From Adiantum capillus-veneris (Eukaryota > Streptophyta > Polypodiopsida > Polypodiales > Pteridaceae), in NCBI GenBank assembly GCA_014529385.2, contig CM043950.1, forward strand, positions 67,604,435 through 67,668,434: DNA of 64,000 nucleotides, read 5' to 3'. Both the position numbers and the translations under genes were made by a program. Position 1 is the stretch's first letter. The number at the start of each line of letters is the position of its first letter. The notes under the pieces were generated by a model. That model searched no databases, had not been told where the DNA came from, and was given only the letters and a program-made list of their open reading frames with translations. Of the stretch, positions 10,814 through 21,816 are shown piece by piece.

Positions 10814-11700
10814 CCATCTATCTCTAGATTCCAATGGTACTTAAATCGAATTTCACACCCGATCTCTTGGAAACAGCCCTCCACAAGTGAAAATTTGGAT
10901 CGCAATCACTTTAAACATTCTAGTCAAACCAAAACGTTTGCAAATGTGTCTCACAAATAGCCTTGACAATTTGTTAGCTTGGAATTTCTCAAAATGCAAG
11001 GCATATTTTTTAACATGTCCACGTAATCCTAACTATTAAACTATTGTCTTATGAGTGCATATGTCTTCATGAGGCTTGGTGCCCTACACTTAAATTATTA
11101 TGACATTTATAATTATTTTGGCACCAAATGTTTGAGTCTATCGGTATACAAAGTCTCCCCTTGTGTAGCAGTATCCATCTTTTTGAAATAAAAGTGCTTC
11201 CATTGAATCGACTTATCACTCAACATATGAGAAATGTGTGTGGAGGTATTAGATGCACTTTAGCATAGGAGTGAGAAGGATCCCTCATTTTAACATGGGT
11301 CCACACCCCTTAATGACGATAAAAAGCACACTTTTTAGTTTCATCAACAAGAGCATTAATCTCTAGCTTCCTACCTAGAGTATCTGCTACAACATTTTAC
11401 CCACCCTTGTGATACCATAGCCAAGCATCATACTCTTAAAGAATCTCAGACCACCTAGCCTTTGCACACTTCAAATTAGTTTGCTATAAAAACCATTTAA
11501 TATTTTTATGGTCAAACACAATCTCCAACTAGTGTCTTCAAATAGTGTCTCCATACAAATAGTGCCTTCAAATTTTCAATGTGTACACTATAGCATAAAG
11601 AACTCCATCGTAATCAAAATCATGAAGATGGGCTTGATTGAGTCTCTTGTTCTCCAAATCCATGCGCCTACCATATTTTTTACACACTCTTAAAGCCACC
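10814..11700 (-). pseudogene. Ty3/gypsy chromovirus RNase H and integrase, decayed
   Basis: Minus-strand text from 11690 gives RNase H (FDYDGVLYAIVYTLKIWRHY, DHKNIKWFL, AKARWSEIL, NVVADTLGRKLE), then integrase-region text down to FQEIGCEIRFKYHWNLEID at 10814. Stops and shifts are common, so this is an old copy. The text stops mid-motif at the copia insertion and resumes at 5309, which shows one chromovirus split by the copia element. Confidence 0.88.
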
Positions 11701-11703
11701 ACA

Positions 11704-12568
11704 GACTCCTCCATGGCCAAGGAAGGAGGAGGAGGTAAGGAGATTCGGCTCACCACCCAACTGAAGAGGGCTAGAGAGTGCTTCTATTTAGCACATGTTA
11801 TGCATCATATGATTTGATGAAAATAATACCTCAACGCCTAGCTATATAGTGGTGGGTTACCTATCTACGCTAGCTCAACCCACCACAAATAATCCAACCC
11901 AAGGTGCCCTCACCCCTAAACCTTGAATACACTCGACATCCACTATTTGGTGGCCTACTTGCTCTTGGTGTGTGGTAGAGCTCTATCACCACAAGCTCCT
12001 TTAAAGGTTGTGTGAAATTCCCCTCTATCCCCTTAAATGAAGTTTCCATCCTCAAAAACATTATGGGATTTTTTTTTGGTAATAGCATAACTGCATTCCC
12101 AAGGAGATGCGTCGTTTTTTATGTCTTTCCACATCCCTTGAATCCGATGGTGATACTTATGCATGGTATGATGATCCCCATATCCAAGGATCTAAGGTTC
12201 ATGTGGACTATAGGTGGCTGCTTAACAAGCTTTACCACAACCTTTAAAGAAACTACATTCTTCTCGTGTGATGAAGATATTTGTCAAGTTGTTAATAGAA
12301 AACATTGGATGCACTTGAGAGATTTTCAAGAACTAGATTGTAGGAAATTGTATTTTGTAAGATTTTTTTAGACTAGCTACCAATGTTATGTGCTCAGGGA
12401 AGCCAACATGGACTCCACCATGGCCAAGGAAGAAGAGCTAGGTGGTGAGGAGCTCATTTGTAGAGGGCTAGAGAGTGTGTCTATTCACCGCACATGATAT
12501 GTATCATATGATATGATGACAACACTTCAATGCATGGCTATTTATGTTGATGTATCAAGCTCAACACA
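11704..12568. repeat. Diverged direct-repeat pair around 11704-11890 and 12410-12568
   Basis: Both copies begin with GACTCC-like text before CCATGGCCAAGGAA and share GGGCTAGAGAGTG, CACATG, ATCATATGAT and TCAA(C/T)GC. They are about 707 bp apart. They flank nothing recognisable and might be remains of LTRs or of a small element associated with the chromovirus to their left. Confidence 0.55.
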
Positions 12569-12900
12569 TTGTAAGCATAGATGACTTCACATCTACATTA
12601 TCATTGGCACAAGAGAGTGGACATGAGGTGTAATGGTATTTATTTATGGTGCATTAATACATGTTTATGGTATGCATGATAGGTGGAAGAAAGCTAGATT
12701 GTTCGATCATCTCAAAATCTAAGGATGGATGCCAGATGCTCACAAATAAAGCTCTGCTATTATCTTTATTTTATAAACTCTCCCTCTTGTCATAGCATTT
12801 TTGGAATTTATGAATTGGATCACATGGTTCATTGTGACGGACCCATGGGGGGTGGGGGGGGAGTAGCCTTTACTTTGGTGTAGTGTCGTTCCCATTTTCT
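11760..12900. other. No gene recognised
   Basis: Apart from the repeat pair, the stretch holds only short open frames, of which 12012-12371 (119 codons) is the longest. It has no motif I recognise, and upstream of it is decayed element sequence. A poly-G-rich run lies at 12848-12862. Confidence 0.5.
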
Positions 12901-13081
12901 TTGCTCTAACGCTTGTCTATTCTCTCTCACAGCATGTGTAGTACTCCGCTCTAAGCAACTACTAGACCCGTGTTATAGATCTCATGGTTCGAAGGCAGTA
13001 GATCAACCTCTGCACGTAAATATTTCTCCAACTTCATCCCAAAGAAGACAATTTTCATACGAACAACCATCGACGGAGTCC
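12900..13081 (+). pseudogene. Left flank of a CACTA element, interrupted at the AGTCC target site
   Basis: An open plus-strand frame (FSNFIPKKTIFIRTTIDGV) reaches 13081. With the inserted element and one AGTCC removed it continues as HPTNTRYHIFQEVEMENML from 16687. The resumed frame leads into the transposase relic, which suggests that both sides belonged to one CACTA copy. The assignment of this part to a transposase exon is inference. Confidence 0.45.
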
Positions 13082-13271
13082 TGTTGGGGTATAGGCGTCT
13101 GTGCCTTGCCCGGACGCCCAGAGTCTGGGCGCCCACTGACTTGTATACCTTATACATAGCATAAGTGTATAGGGGGCTGCTCACTTTTGGAGTCTCCCCA
13201 CCCATATCTGTGTGTCGTGTGTCTCCTTCTCTCTCTCACTCTCCGTCTGTGGTGCTCCCCGATCCCCTTCA
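13082..13271 (+). repeat. 5' LTR of the 13082-16681 element
   Basis: The 190-bp LTR contains CTTGTATACC and a TC-rich tract near 13225-13250. It differs from the 3' LTR at a handful of positions and by a two-base CT-repeat indel. Further LTRs of this family lie at 60359 and 60622. Confidence 0.93.
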
Positions 13272-13273
13272 AT

Positions 13274-13285
13274 TGGTATCAGAGC
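13274..13285 (+). promoter_or_regulatory. Primer-binding site, initiator Met-tRNA
   Basis: TGGTATCAGAGC begins two bases after the 5' LTR. Confidence 0.93.
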
Positions 13286-14638
13286 GTAGGTGCAGAGGGA
13301 ACGCGTGTGTGCACAGTCACGATGACAGCGGAGAGCCAGTTTCATTCCCGAAATCGCGTCCGCGCGCGCACTTTCAAGAGTGCAAACAGGGTTTCGACTT
13401 TGGCATCGGCAAATTCAGCTTTTCGAGAGCGTTTTCAGCAGGTGTCCTGCTGTTTTACCCCCCTTTTGAAGCCATTCGAGCCATCAGAAACCTCATTCGA
13501 GCTACGGTTGAGGAGCTGCATTTTTCAGCCCTCTTTTGGCAGTTTATGTTGCGTTTTTGGGTCGAAACGGAGGTTTTTGGCATAGCTTTCACACCCGGAC
13601 TCGGATACATGTGATCCAGGAGTCTACCTTGGGGTTTTGGCACGCTCCGGATGCGCTCGTCATATCAGAATTTTAAAATTTTGAATGCTGAATTTTCTGC
13701 AGCAGCAGTTGTTTATTGTGTGTCGAGGATTCTACACATGGTTTGCTCTCAGATGTGAGAGTGATATTTGCTGCAAGTTTCCTCACAGGTGGGAGGATAC
13801 AATGTATGCCTTATGTGGTTTGATGCTCAGGGAGACTAATGTGATTGCATTTTGAGCTCGGCAATGTATGCCTCGAGCATGTTTTTGGCAGTCACAGGTA
13901 GAGCAGATATTTGTGTACTAGATTTGCAGTTGTTTGCAATGATGTATGCAAAGTGTGGAGATTGGTGCATGCATTTGGAGTGCGGTTTGATGCGCTTTGG
14001 TTGCTCATGGTTTTGAGTGTGCAGTCAGTTTGGTTACTGGTTTTGTGGCCATTTTACTGACGAAAATCTGGCGAAATTTTCCCAGGAGTTTTATGCACAT
14101 CATTTATGCGATCTAGGTAGAGATTACGGGTTGCACTCAGCATTTGCGTGCGGTGTTCTCTGCAGGTGGGAGATTTGTGCGTGTGTATGCATCGATACCG
14201 CACAGTGTGGGCTTGGTGATTAGCTCACGGGTTTGACAGGCGTACAGTTATCTTGGCACACTCACAGGAGTGAGTATTGTGATGTATGCTTGTGTGGCTA
14301 CGAGCTAGGTAGCCGGATTCGAGCACTAATGGCTTGAGGTTTTTCATCAGGTTTTACAGGTTTACAAGTTTATAGGCAGGTTTGAGGGCTTATTTGGGCG
14401 CTGAATTTTCAGCCATTGTTTCCTCTTTGCAGGTGTCCATGTATGGCTCAGTTGTAGGCTGATTTGGGACACGTTTGTGACTTGTTTATGCAGCTGTTTA
14501 AGAGCTGAATTTTGGGGCTGATTTGCGGCCATATCTTACAACCATATTTGCAGACTTTTGTTGATGCGATTTGAGCCAGTTTACGGCTAATTTGGTTGAC
14601 ATTTGCTACTCATTGTTGGTTGCTCTTTTGCGAGCATT
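13286..14638 (+). other. Long leader of the non-autonomous copia derivative
   Basis: About 1.35 kb of GT-rich sequence separates the primer site from the gag-like ATG. Words such as TTTGCAG and GAGCTGAATTTT recur through it. An open frame at 13165-13614 crosses the LTR and has no recognisable domain. Confidence 0.6.
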
Positions 14639-15565
14639 ATGGCTGATTTTTCATTTGACTTCCAGCGTTATGGTCTGACACAGTTTGATGGTGTAGATTT
14701 TGTTGCTTGGAAGGAACATATGCTTGTTGCATTGGCGGATTTGGGGCAGGATAAACCCTTGCATGGTTTATCGGTGAAGCCCAATTCTATGCGTGATGAT
14801 GATTGGCAGGATCTTGATGAGTTAGCCATGTCTACGATTCGTTTGCATCTGGTTGAGTCTGTTGACTGGCAGGTCTCGAGGGAGACTACAACTCATGCTT
14901 TATGGCAGAGTTTACATGCTATGTATGTGACATCCATGTCTACAGGGGAGTCTAGTCCCACTTCTATGTCCATGGGAGAGATTGATCCCACACGCAAGTC
15001 TCGACGGCATAGAGACTTGACATATTGGCATTGTGGACATAGAGGGCACATTAGGCGTCGATGTTTCAGGCGTTTGAGACAACGGAGGCGACAGATGCGT
15101 GATGCAGATTTGGGCATGACAGATGCTGGTGAGATCAGTACGGTGGTTACTGAGTATGCTTGTGACGGTGATGTCACATTTACATCTAGCTTGTCTTCAG
15201 ACGATCTTATGTCTACGGATTGCATATCGGATTGCACATTGTCTTCACATTGGTTACTAGATTTAGATGCTACTTTCCATGTCACGTCGCATCGTGAGTG
15301 GTTTAGCACGTTTTCTAGTGGGAGACTTGGTTGTGTGCACATGGCTGATGGTGTTGTGTATGACATTAAGGGTGCAGGAGACGTATGTTTGTCCTTGCCC
15401 AGTGGTATGAGATTTACCCTGCGTCATGTGCGTTATGTGCCAGATCTGAGACGGGATTTGATCGCGATTGGTCAGCTTAGAGATTGTGGATGTCAGATTT
15501 CGCTACCCATTGCATGTGGATCACGAGAGAGACGGTGTTGTCTCTGTGATCATGCAGCCAGGTAG
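14639..15565 (+). CDS. Shortened copia gag with zinc knuckle and protease-like domain
   Basis: I chose the ATG giving MADFSFDFQRY, because gag of this type starts shortly before the FDG...W block; an upstream ATG at 14603 is also in frame. Gag text is clear (FDGVDFVAWKEHMLVAL, LDELAMSTIRLHLVESV), but the usual middle of gag is missing and replaced by an STGESSPTSMSMGEID-type stretch. The zinc knuckle survives as HCGHRGHIRRRC with its first Cys changed to Tyr. The protease motif reads DLDATFHV where DSGAT/SxHV is expected, so catalysis is unlikely. The frame is open for over 300 codons despite these changes. It overlaps the next frame (15468). Confidence 0.8.
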   Translation: MADFSFDFQRYGLTQFDGVDFVAWKEHMLVALADLGQDKPLHGLSVKPNSMRDDDWQDLDELAMSTIRLHLVESVDWQVSRETTTHALWQSLHAMYVTSMSTGESSPTSMSMGEIDPTRKSRRHRDLTYWHCGHRGHIRRRCFRRLRQRRRQMRDADLGMTDAGEISTVVTEYACDGDVTFTSSLSSDDLMSTDCISDCTLSSHWLLDLDATFHVTSHREWFSTFSSGRLGCVHMADGVVYDIKGAGDVCLSLPSGMRFTLRHVRYVPDLRRDLIAIGQLRDCGCQISLPIACGSRERRCCLCDHAAR

Positions 15566-16436
15566 ACAGCGAGAGAGCAGGCGAGTCTCTTTTGCTTGTG
15601 GGTTGCAGGATGCTTTGCATGGAGTGCAGAGTAGTGAGCTCGTTGTGCACACAGTTGGGGCACGACTTGAGTAGTCACACAGAGAGGTGACAGAATCAGA
15701 CATGCATGCTTTGCTAGTGACTGAGCAAAGCAGAGAGTCAGTTGTGCGAGATACTTCTATGCAGGATAGACAGGTAGAGCGATCTTGCTCTAGTGAGTCA
15801 CGACAGGAGGACGTTGTGCAAGAGTCTATGCATACGGAGTTAGAGCATGAGAGCTCTATTGAGTCACATCAGATTGAGTGGTCATGTTTGCAGTGGATGA
15901 TTGCAGAGGAGGCTGAGACGTCAGCGATTATGCAATCATTCCTTTCTATGCTCGACAGTGAGCATGGGGATATAGTTGTGCAGGATATGTCTTCCAGCAG
16001 ACATCTAGAGCAGCTGGTTTGCTCTGAGGTTGCACGACAAGTTGATGCGTCTTTTGTGGACAGTTAGGAGATGCATGTGGCTAACACGCCTTGTCAGTCA
16101 GAGATGCCTATTGCCAGGGATATATATGTTGATGCATGCTCCGTAGAGCTAGCAGGGCCCGCTAGCATTGCATCGGCATTCGGTGGTCTCATGTATGAGA
16201 TGTTGATCTTGAGACCGGATATCGCAGTTGCAGTGGGAGCATTTGTAGTTGGGGTTGTCAGTCGTTTGTTGACTGATGATGGCATAGTGCACGAGGGAGA
16301 TATGCAGGTATTGTGTACATACTTGCAGTACGTCTGGTGGTGTATGGACTTACACGGGAGCAGGACAGCCGGATGCACACGATCACAGTCAGCCAGTGGG
16401 CATCTGTTGAGAGCGGTTTTCTCTCACCTTTTGTAG
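15468..16436 (+). pseudogene. Ser/Glu-rich filler joined to the copia RT-RNase H connection
   Basis: One plus frame stays open from 15468 to 16436 apart from stops at 15672 and 16065. The first two thirds are rich in Ser, Glu, Arg and His (for example TEQSRESVVRDTSMQDRQVE) and match no family I know. The last part is recognisable as the connection before copia RNase H (ASAFGGLMYEMLILRPDIAV, then GVVSRLLTDD), with a short duplication around VGAF/VGVV. Integrase and the RT core that should lie between are absent. The related relic at 60038-60280 keeps the same terminal text. Confidence 0.7.
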
Positions 16437-16489
16437 TCTTTAGACTAGGTTCCCTTGCTTAAAGGCACAGTCGCCTTTAAGTGGGAGGT

Positions 16490-16681
16490 TGTTGGGGTAT
16501 AGGCGTCTGTGCCTTGCTCGACCGCCCAGAGTCTGGGCGCCCACTGACTTGTATACCTTATACATAGCATAAGTGTATAGGGGGTTGCTCACTCTTGGAG
16601 TCTCCCCACCCATATCTGTGTGTCGTGTGTCTCCTTCTCTCTCTCTCACTCTCCATCTGTGGTGCTCTCCGATCCCCTTCA
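16490..16681 (+). repeat. 3' LTR of the 13082-16681 element with its polypurine tract
   Basis: TTAAGTGGGAGGT at 16477-16489 directly precedes the TGTTGGGG start. The LTR ends CCCCTTCA and is followed by the target duplicate AGTCC. Confidence 0.93.
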
Positions 16682-16728
16682 AGTCCACCCCACCAATACC
16701 CGATACCACATATTTCAAGAAGTAGAGA

Positions 16729-18453
16729 TGGAGAATATGTTAGATGCGTTCTTTGACATGGATCCCATCATCGAAAACCTAGAAGGCGGAAACATTCAAG
16801 GCAACACTGTGAACCAACCTCAATCATCCTGTCTATATCGACAACATGATAGCAACGATAAAGAGGGCAAGATGATGCAAACTCTTGCACGTATGCTGCT
16901 TTGCAATGGTGCAAAAATCTCAGTTCTCCATATCGCTTTGGCAATGCTTAATTTGTAGTCTGCCTATGGGTGGTCTGACGCCTCCGTCACATAGCTTTTC
17001 AGGTAAATACATTGTATCCTAAGCATGCCAAAGTGCAAATTACAATTCAATAATATGATCGTTGTGTTCACTTGTTGATGTAATAATAGGTTGCTCAACG
17101 AGCAAATCTTGCCGGAAGGCAATCACGTGCCCCCTACCCATCGAGCCGCTAAAAAGCTTCTCACTAACTTGGGCTTGGATTATCACAAAATACATGCATG
17201 TCCTAATGATTGTATACACTTTTTCAATGAGTATGTAAATTTGGATCAGTTTCCCAATTGTGGATCAAATAGGTATAGAGAGGACACACAAGGAAAATTT
17301 ATCCCTGCAAAGGTCCTTCAACACTTTCCTATCATTACAAGAATAAAGAGCATGTTCAGGTGCAAGTCTATAGCCGCTTTGATGACATGACACTCAAATA
17401 CTAGATCGACAGATGATGTGATGCGGCTACCTGTTGACTCTCGTGCATGGAAGCACATAGAGGAAAGATGGCCTACATTTAAGGATGAGCCTCCATGTAA
17501 CCGTTTTGGTTTGGCAATGGACATAGTAAACCCATTTGGATTATGGAGTTCGTCATGGAGCACGTGGCCTATTTGCTTGATTAATTATAATCTTCCACCA
17601 TGACTAGCTATCAAGAAGGGCCATATGTTGTTGTCACTGATCGTCCCAGTAAAGTACAAAGCAAAGAACATGGACGTCTATCTGGCACCACTTATAGGAG
17701 AGCTCCAAATCTTATGGACAGGGATCAATGTGGTTGATATGTCCCAACCAATCGGACGATGAAATGTACATGTGCAAGGCATTCTCATGTGGACCATGCA
17801 TGATTGGCCAGGCTTCGATGAGTGTTCAAGTAAGTATCTTGACAATGCTTATATATTTTAATTATATGATTTTTTCAGGCTTGAGTTACTCGGACAATCA
17901 TGCATGTCCAAAATGTGGTCCGTCACCTTGACTTCCATTGCTCTGATCATTTGAGCAAGACAGTTTACAAGGAGCATGGTAGATTTTTGTCTAAAGGACA
18001 TGAGCTACGTGGACCAAACATATACAAACATGACATGCATCTACTGAAAGCGAGCGATTGAAAAAACATGTGGCTGGAGAGGGGAGATTTCATGCCACCC
18101 AGCATGAAAAGACTTTCTATTTTCCATGAATTCCCGTTAATCATCTGCTAGACCCAATGCACATCTTCAAGAATGTGGGGGAGATCATATGGAAGACCAT
18201 CACTGGAAAAAGGGAGAGCAAGGCCCAAAGAGATGACCTACAGGTTGTGGGTTGAATGCCAGAGATGTGGCCTCAACTTAAACCCAATGGAAAGTTTGCT
18301 ATACCAAAAGGTCCCTGGGTTTTGAGTCGTGAAAAAAACTATATCTTCATTCAAGACTCCCACTGTGTACCTGAACCTAGAAATGAGCTTTCAAATACTG
18401 AAGTTGATGTGGAGAGCGACAAAGAAGTGGAGTTTGATGATGAAGATGCATAA
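16729..18453 (+). pseudogene. CACTA (En/Spm) transposase TNP2, decayed
   Basis: From the ATG at 16729 the text leads to GAKISVLHIALAMLNL and SAYGWSDASVT. A GT...AG gap follows (about 17001-17090), then LLNEQILPEGNHVPPTHRAA, LGLDYHKIHACPNDCI and IPAKVLQHFPI. Further on come MRLPVDSRAWKHIEE, RFGLAMDIVNPFG and WPICLINYNLPP, then VDVYLAPLIGEL with shifts, and MPEMWPQLKPNGKFA. These are the ordered blocks of the TNP2 transposase family. At least four stops or frameshifts break it, so it is not functional. The CACPNDC and NPFG regions are the clearest. Confidence 0.88.
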
Positions 18454-18681
18454 GTACAGATTGAGATAGACATCTTTGGTGCATCATCTCTCATAGAAGA
18501 TGAGAGATTGACTACTGATTTTTGCTAGGAACTCTTTTGTAAAACTCTTTTAATTAGTTTACAATGCTGGATAGATTTAATGAGTTGTGTTGCAAGTTCA
18601 TTTTTTTGTTATTTGTATTGCTTAAGCTTTTCTTTTGTAAACTAAATGTATTGTATCTGTGTTATTTGTGTATATGTAGCC

Positions 18682-19768
18682 ATGGCCGATGACGACGATA
18701 CATACTCTCCTAGTTTTAGTTTTCTTGTCACTCCGGCTGGCATGTTATCAGAGCAGATGGGCTCTTTTTTGTCCCAATTCACACCAGAGCAAGTTAGTTA
18801 CGCACAGAACCTTTGGACAACTGGTTCCTCTAGACCTATTACGGTCGCCCCTACACCTAGGACTAGTGTACACCGACGGCTAGTTCATCTTTGAGACAAG
18901 GTAGGCGTTGTTCTGGAGGTGGTGGTTGTTGTGTTAGCGGTTCTATCGATGCGTCCACACCACCGAGAGAGCGTCCACCACTCTCTTCAATAGATAGTTC
19001 ATTGATTGGCACACCATGTACACCTTGGGGATCACACAATCATGATCATAGCAAGGTGTACAAGAGCAGGGATGGGGATGTTGTGGCGAATAGGGTAAAA
19101 AAGGCTATGCGAAAGAGGATTTGGAAGCTCTCTATAGTTCGGTTTGGCCAATCTATGATGGAAACTTGGGATAATCAAGATGATGAAAGAAAGAATTACA
19201 TTGTTGAGGCCTTTCACAAAGAGGACATGCCGGCAAAGGGGTATGATCCACTCTTGAATGACTGGTTTTTAAGCGTGGCAATTGTCACAATGTCACACCG
19301 TCAGTCATAGGCGAGAGACAGGTATAGGGATGACATCCAAACCAGCATGGCTGGATGCAGAGGAGTGGGCTGGGATTGCACGAGAGACACAAGACAATCC
19401 TCAGAGATTTTAGCAGCAAAGAGATGCAGCCATAGCATGTTTGGAGTCTGCTGGAGCGTCACATCTTGGGAGTGGGGACTACGACACACTTTGGCATGAG
19501 TTTGTAAGTACTATATGTATGCTTTAAATTGTCAAAAATGTATATGTTATTTGAAGATTTTTCTAATGATTAATTGTTAATTTTGCTGGAAGTTGTTGTG
19601 AAGCGCCCTTCAACACAACGAGAGGAGAAGTATGGATACAAGCATGGACTTGTGGCCCTTTCGACCCAGCTGCAGGAGCAAGGAGAGGCCATTGAGACTG
19701 GGAGGCATTGCCATGAGGGTGACATCCTCCATATATGTTTTCTTTTGTAGATGTGGTCTTCTTGATAC
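18682..19768 (+). pseudogene. Second CACTA-associated ORF, decayed
   Basis: Starting at MADDDDTYSPSFSF, the frame runs to a stop at 18892, then resumes in another frame with KRIWKLSIVRFGQSMMETWD and NYIVEAFHKEDMPAKGYD (to 19310). Another shift gives LDAEEWAGIARETQDNPQ and GSGDYDTLWHEF, then a GT donor near 19505. An exon-like block near 19590-19735 (KRPSTQREEKYGYKHG, QEQGEAIETGRH) may follow. The position downstream of TNP2 and the overall character fit the second gene of plant CACTA elements, but I cannot name a TnpA/TNP1 orthologue with certainty. Confidence 0.6.
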
Positions 19769-19917
19769 AGTTGTGCTCATTCATTCTAAACATGTACAAT
19801 TTCACGCTTATGTTTATTGTCATAAAATATAATATCTAACTTTACCAAATGATTTCTCATATTAAACTGATCATTTAATGTGGGAGAATAAACAGGAACA
19901 AGAGTTAGAATAGAGAC

Positions 19918-20105
19918 ATGTGCTTCTAGACCTATCCCAGCACGGGACCAAAAGGAGAGATGGTTGAATCTCGATAGGGGTCCAAAAGGAGATGGTCTAT
20001 CAAAGAGCAATGTGCAATAAGTGCTTCTAGACTTACCTCAGCAGGGGACCAAGAGGAATAAGGGTCCAAAAAGGAGGTAGTCTATCAAAAAGCAATGTGC
20101 ATCTA
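19918..20105 (+). repeat. Two-copy tandem repeat of about 100 bp in the LTR
   Basis: GTGCTTCTAGACCTATCCCAG at 19919 and GTGCTTCTAGACTTACCTCAG at 20020 begin two copies. Both end in GGTCTATCAAAGAGCAATGTGC-like text. Confidence 0.8.
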
Positions 20106-20167
20106 ATGGAGCTTAAAAGACCTTAGGGTTAGCTTTATTAAAGACCACCAATGGTTAGTGTTAAAAG

Positions 20168-20340
20168 TCCTTTGACCTTAGGCAAGCTGGGGCTGAGCTT
20201 GATGTAGGAACCCGACCTAAACTTACCTTTGACCTTAGGCAAGCTAGGACTGAGCGTGAGGTGGGAACCCGACCTAAACTTGCCTTTGACCTTAGGCAAA
20301 AGCTAGGGTTGAGCTTGAGGTGGGAACTCCACCTAAGGTG
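20168..20340 (+). repeat. Three-copy tandem repeat of about 58 bp in the LTR
   Basis: CCTTTGACCTTAGGCAA starts three successive units that end with GGAACCCGACCTAAACTT or a variant. Confidence 0.85.
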
Positions 20341-20385
20341 CTTATCATGCTTGATGACTAAGGTACTTGAGGTACTTGTCATCCT

Positions 20386-20722
20386 TAATGAGGAATTTGC
20401 TTTAGAAGCTTCCTATACATGGGGGGTAAGGTGCTTGAGTCAAAAAGAGACCCTACAAACTTAATGTGGAAGTTTCTTGAGAAGCTTCCTATACATGCGG
20501 GGTAAGGTGCTTGAGTCAAAAAGAGACCCTACAACTTTAATGAAGAAGTTGCTTGAGAAGCTTCCTATGCATGGGGGGTAAGGCGCTTGAGTCAAAAAGA
20601 GACCCTACAGATTTAATGAGGAAGTTGCTTGAGAAGCTTCCTATACATAGGGGGTAAGGTGCTTGAGTCAAAAAGAGACCCTACAAACTTAATGAGGAAA
20701 CTGCTTGAGAAGCTTCCTATGC
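20386..20722 (+). repeat. 76-bp tandem repeat, about 4.4 copies
   Basis: TTGAGTCAAAAAGAGACCCT occurs at 20435, 20511, 20587 and 20663, an exact 76-bp period. Units also share AGAAGCTTCCTAT. The constant spacing suggests recent homogenisation. Confidence 0.93.
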
Positions 20723-21804
20723 ATAAAAGTCCCAAAGTTAGGGGAATCTTTGACCTAACCTTCCACTCACCCAAAGGGCACCCCTTTTCTAAAAGGGCAC
20801 ATGGGACACATGTCAGACTCTCATTAAGCTTAACCACATGGTGTGCTTGAATGCTATTGGTTGGGCTAAAGAGGGGTCCAATGAGCTTCTAGTTCCATCC
20901 AATAAATATCTAGATATTTTCAAGCTCTCCTCTCTCTAAGGGGTAAGGAGGACACTTGTCAAAAGACTACCCATGTACTTGACTGCATGATGCATGTGAT
21001 TGGCTAGGGGGAGACGGGTCCAATGAGCTTGCAGCATGTGGAAAAGTTGCAACTCGTCCCAAGCAAGCAAGGGGGGTGCTACTAGGGGGATATACACCAC
21101 ACACACACTCATTGTGTGGAATCATTCTCGCTTGGTGAAAGTTGAGGAACTCCACCTCCTTCTCCAAGCTTGTGAGAAGTGAGAGCCTACACCAACGCTC
21201 TTGGCTATGGAATGCAAATCCAACCAAGAGCCATGCTTCAATGCTTAAGCTTGCCATCTTCTCCATCTCCATTACTATGTTATTATGTATGCTAGCAAGA
21301 AGAGTAATGATAAGTGAGCAACTATTCCTTTCTCCTATGGAATGTTTCTTCTTCCTCTTCCCTACCCTCATTCCCCGCCAGCTCTCTCCACCTTTGAAGG
21401 TGTTTGAGGCCTTGGGACTGAGGCTTGGGATAGTTAATGCTTTCTACAAAGTTTATGTTATGTTTGTGATGCATGAAGATTTCCATCTTCATTGCATCAC
21501 CTAGGTCACAAGGAACACAAAGATTGTATTGTACCAAGTCTCTCTTGATGGGAGAAACTATAATACAAATGCCTGTTGGAGGGGGGACCGGCTCCATATG
21601 ATTCTGGTCCTCAACTATTGTCATGTTCTCTAAACTCTCTCTCTTGCAAAAGTATTGTTCACGCCAAGTTAACTAAGTACTATGTTTATGTTGCTACCAT
21701 CAATTAAGTTCACCCGCTATGCTCGCAAAGTAATCTCACAAAAGTGCTTTATCTAATTTCCTAATTCTGCTACTCTCAAAGTTCATAGGCCATTTCCATT
21801 ACAT

Positions 21805-21816
21805 TGGTATCAGAGC
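21805..21816 (+). promoter_or_regulatory. Primer-binding site of gypsy element A
   Basis: TGGTATCAGAGC, complementary to initiator Met-tRNA, follows the LTR end after one base. Confidence 0.9.

Larger units (their letters stand above)
13082..16681 (+). mobile_element. Non-autonomous copia derivative with exact TSD AGTCC
   Basis: The element is 3.6 kb long. Its LTRs (13082-13271 and 16490-16681) start TGTTGGGGTATAGGCG and end CCCCTTCA, and are flanked by AGTCC at 13077-13081 and 16682-16686. It has the Met-tRNA primer site and the same polypurine tract as the 5310 copia element. The interior keeps a shortened gag, a zinc knuckle, a protease-like region and the RT-RNase H connection. Integrase and the RT catalytic core (YVDD) are absent. 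It probably depended on enzymes of a related autonomous copia. Confidence 0.92.
19818..21803 (+). repeat. 5' LTR of gypsy element A
   Basis: The 3' end is firm because a primer-binding site follows at 21805. The 5' end at TGTCATAAA is a proposal based on the TTTAT flank shared with 45817. The LTR is about 2 kb and its U3 half carries three tandem-repeat arrays. Open frames inside it have no recognisable domains. Confidence 0.6.

Noticed and set aside
12012-12371. 119-codon plus-strand frame as a host gene
   Set aside because: No motif, no homologous copy, and it lies in decayed element sequence.
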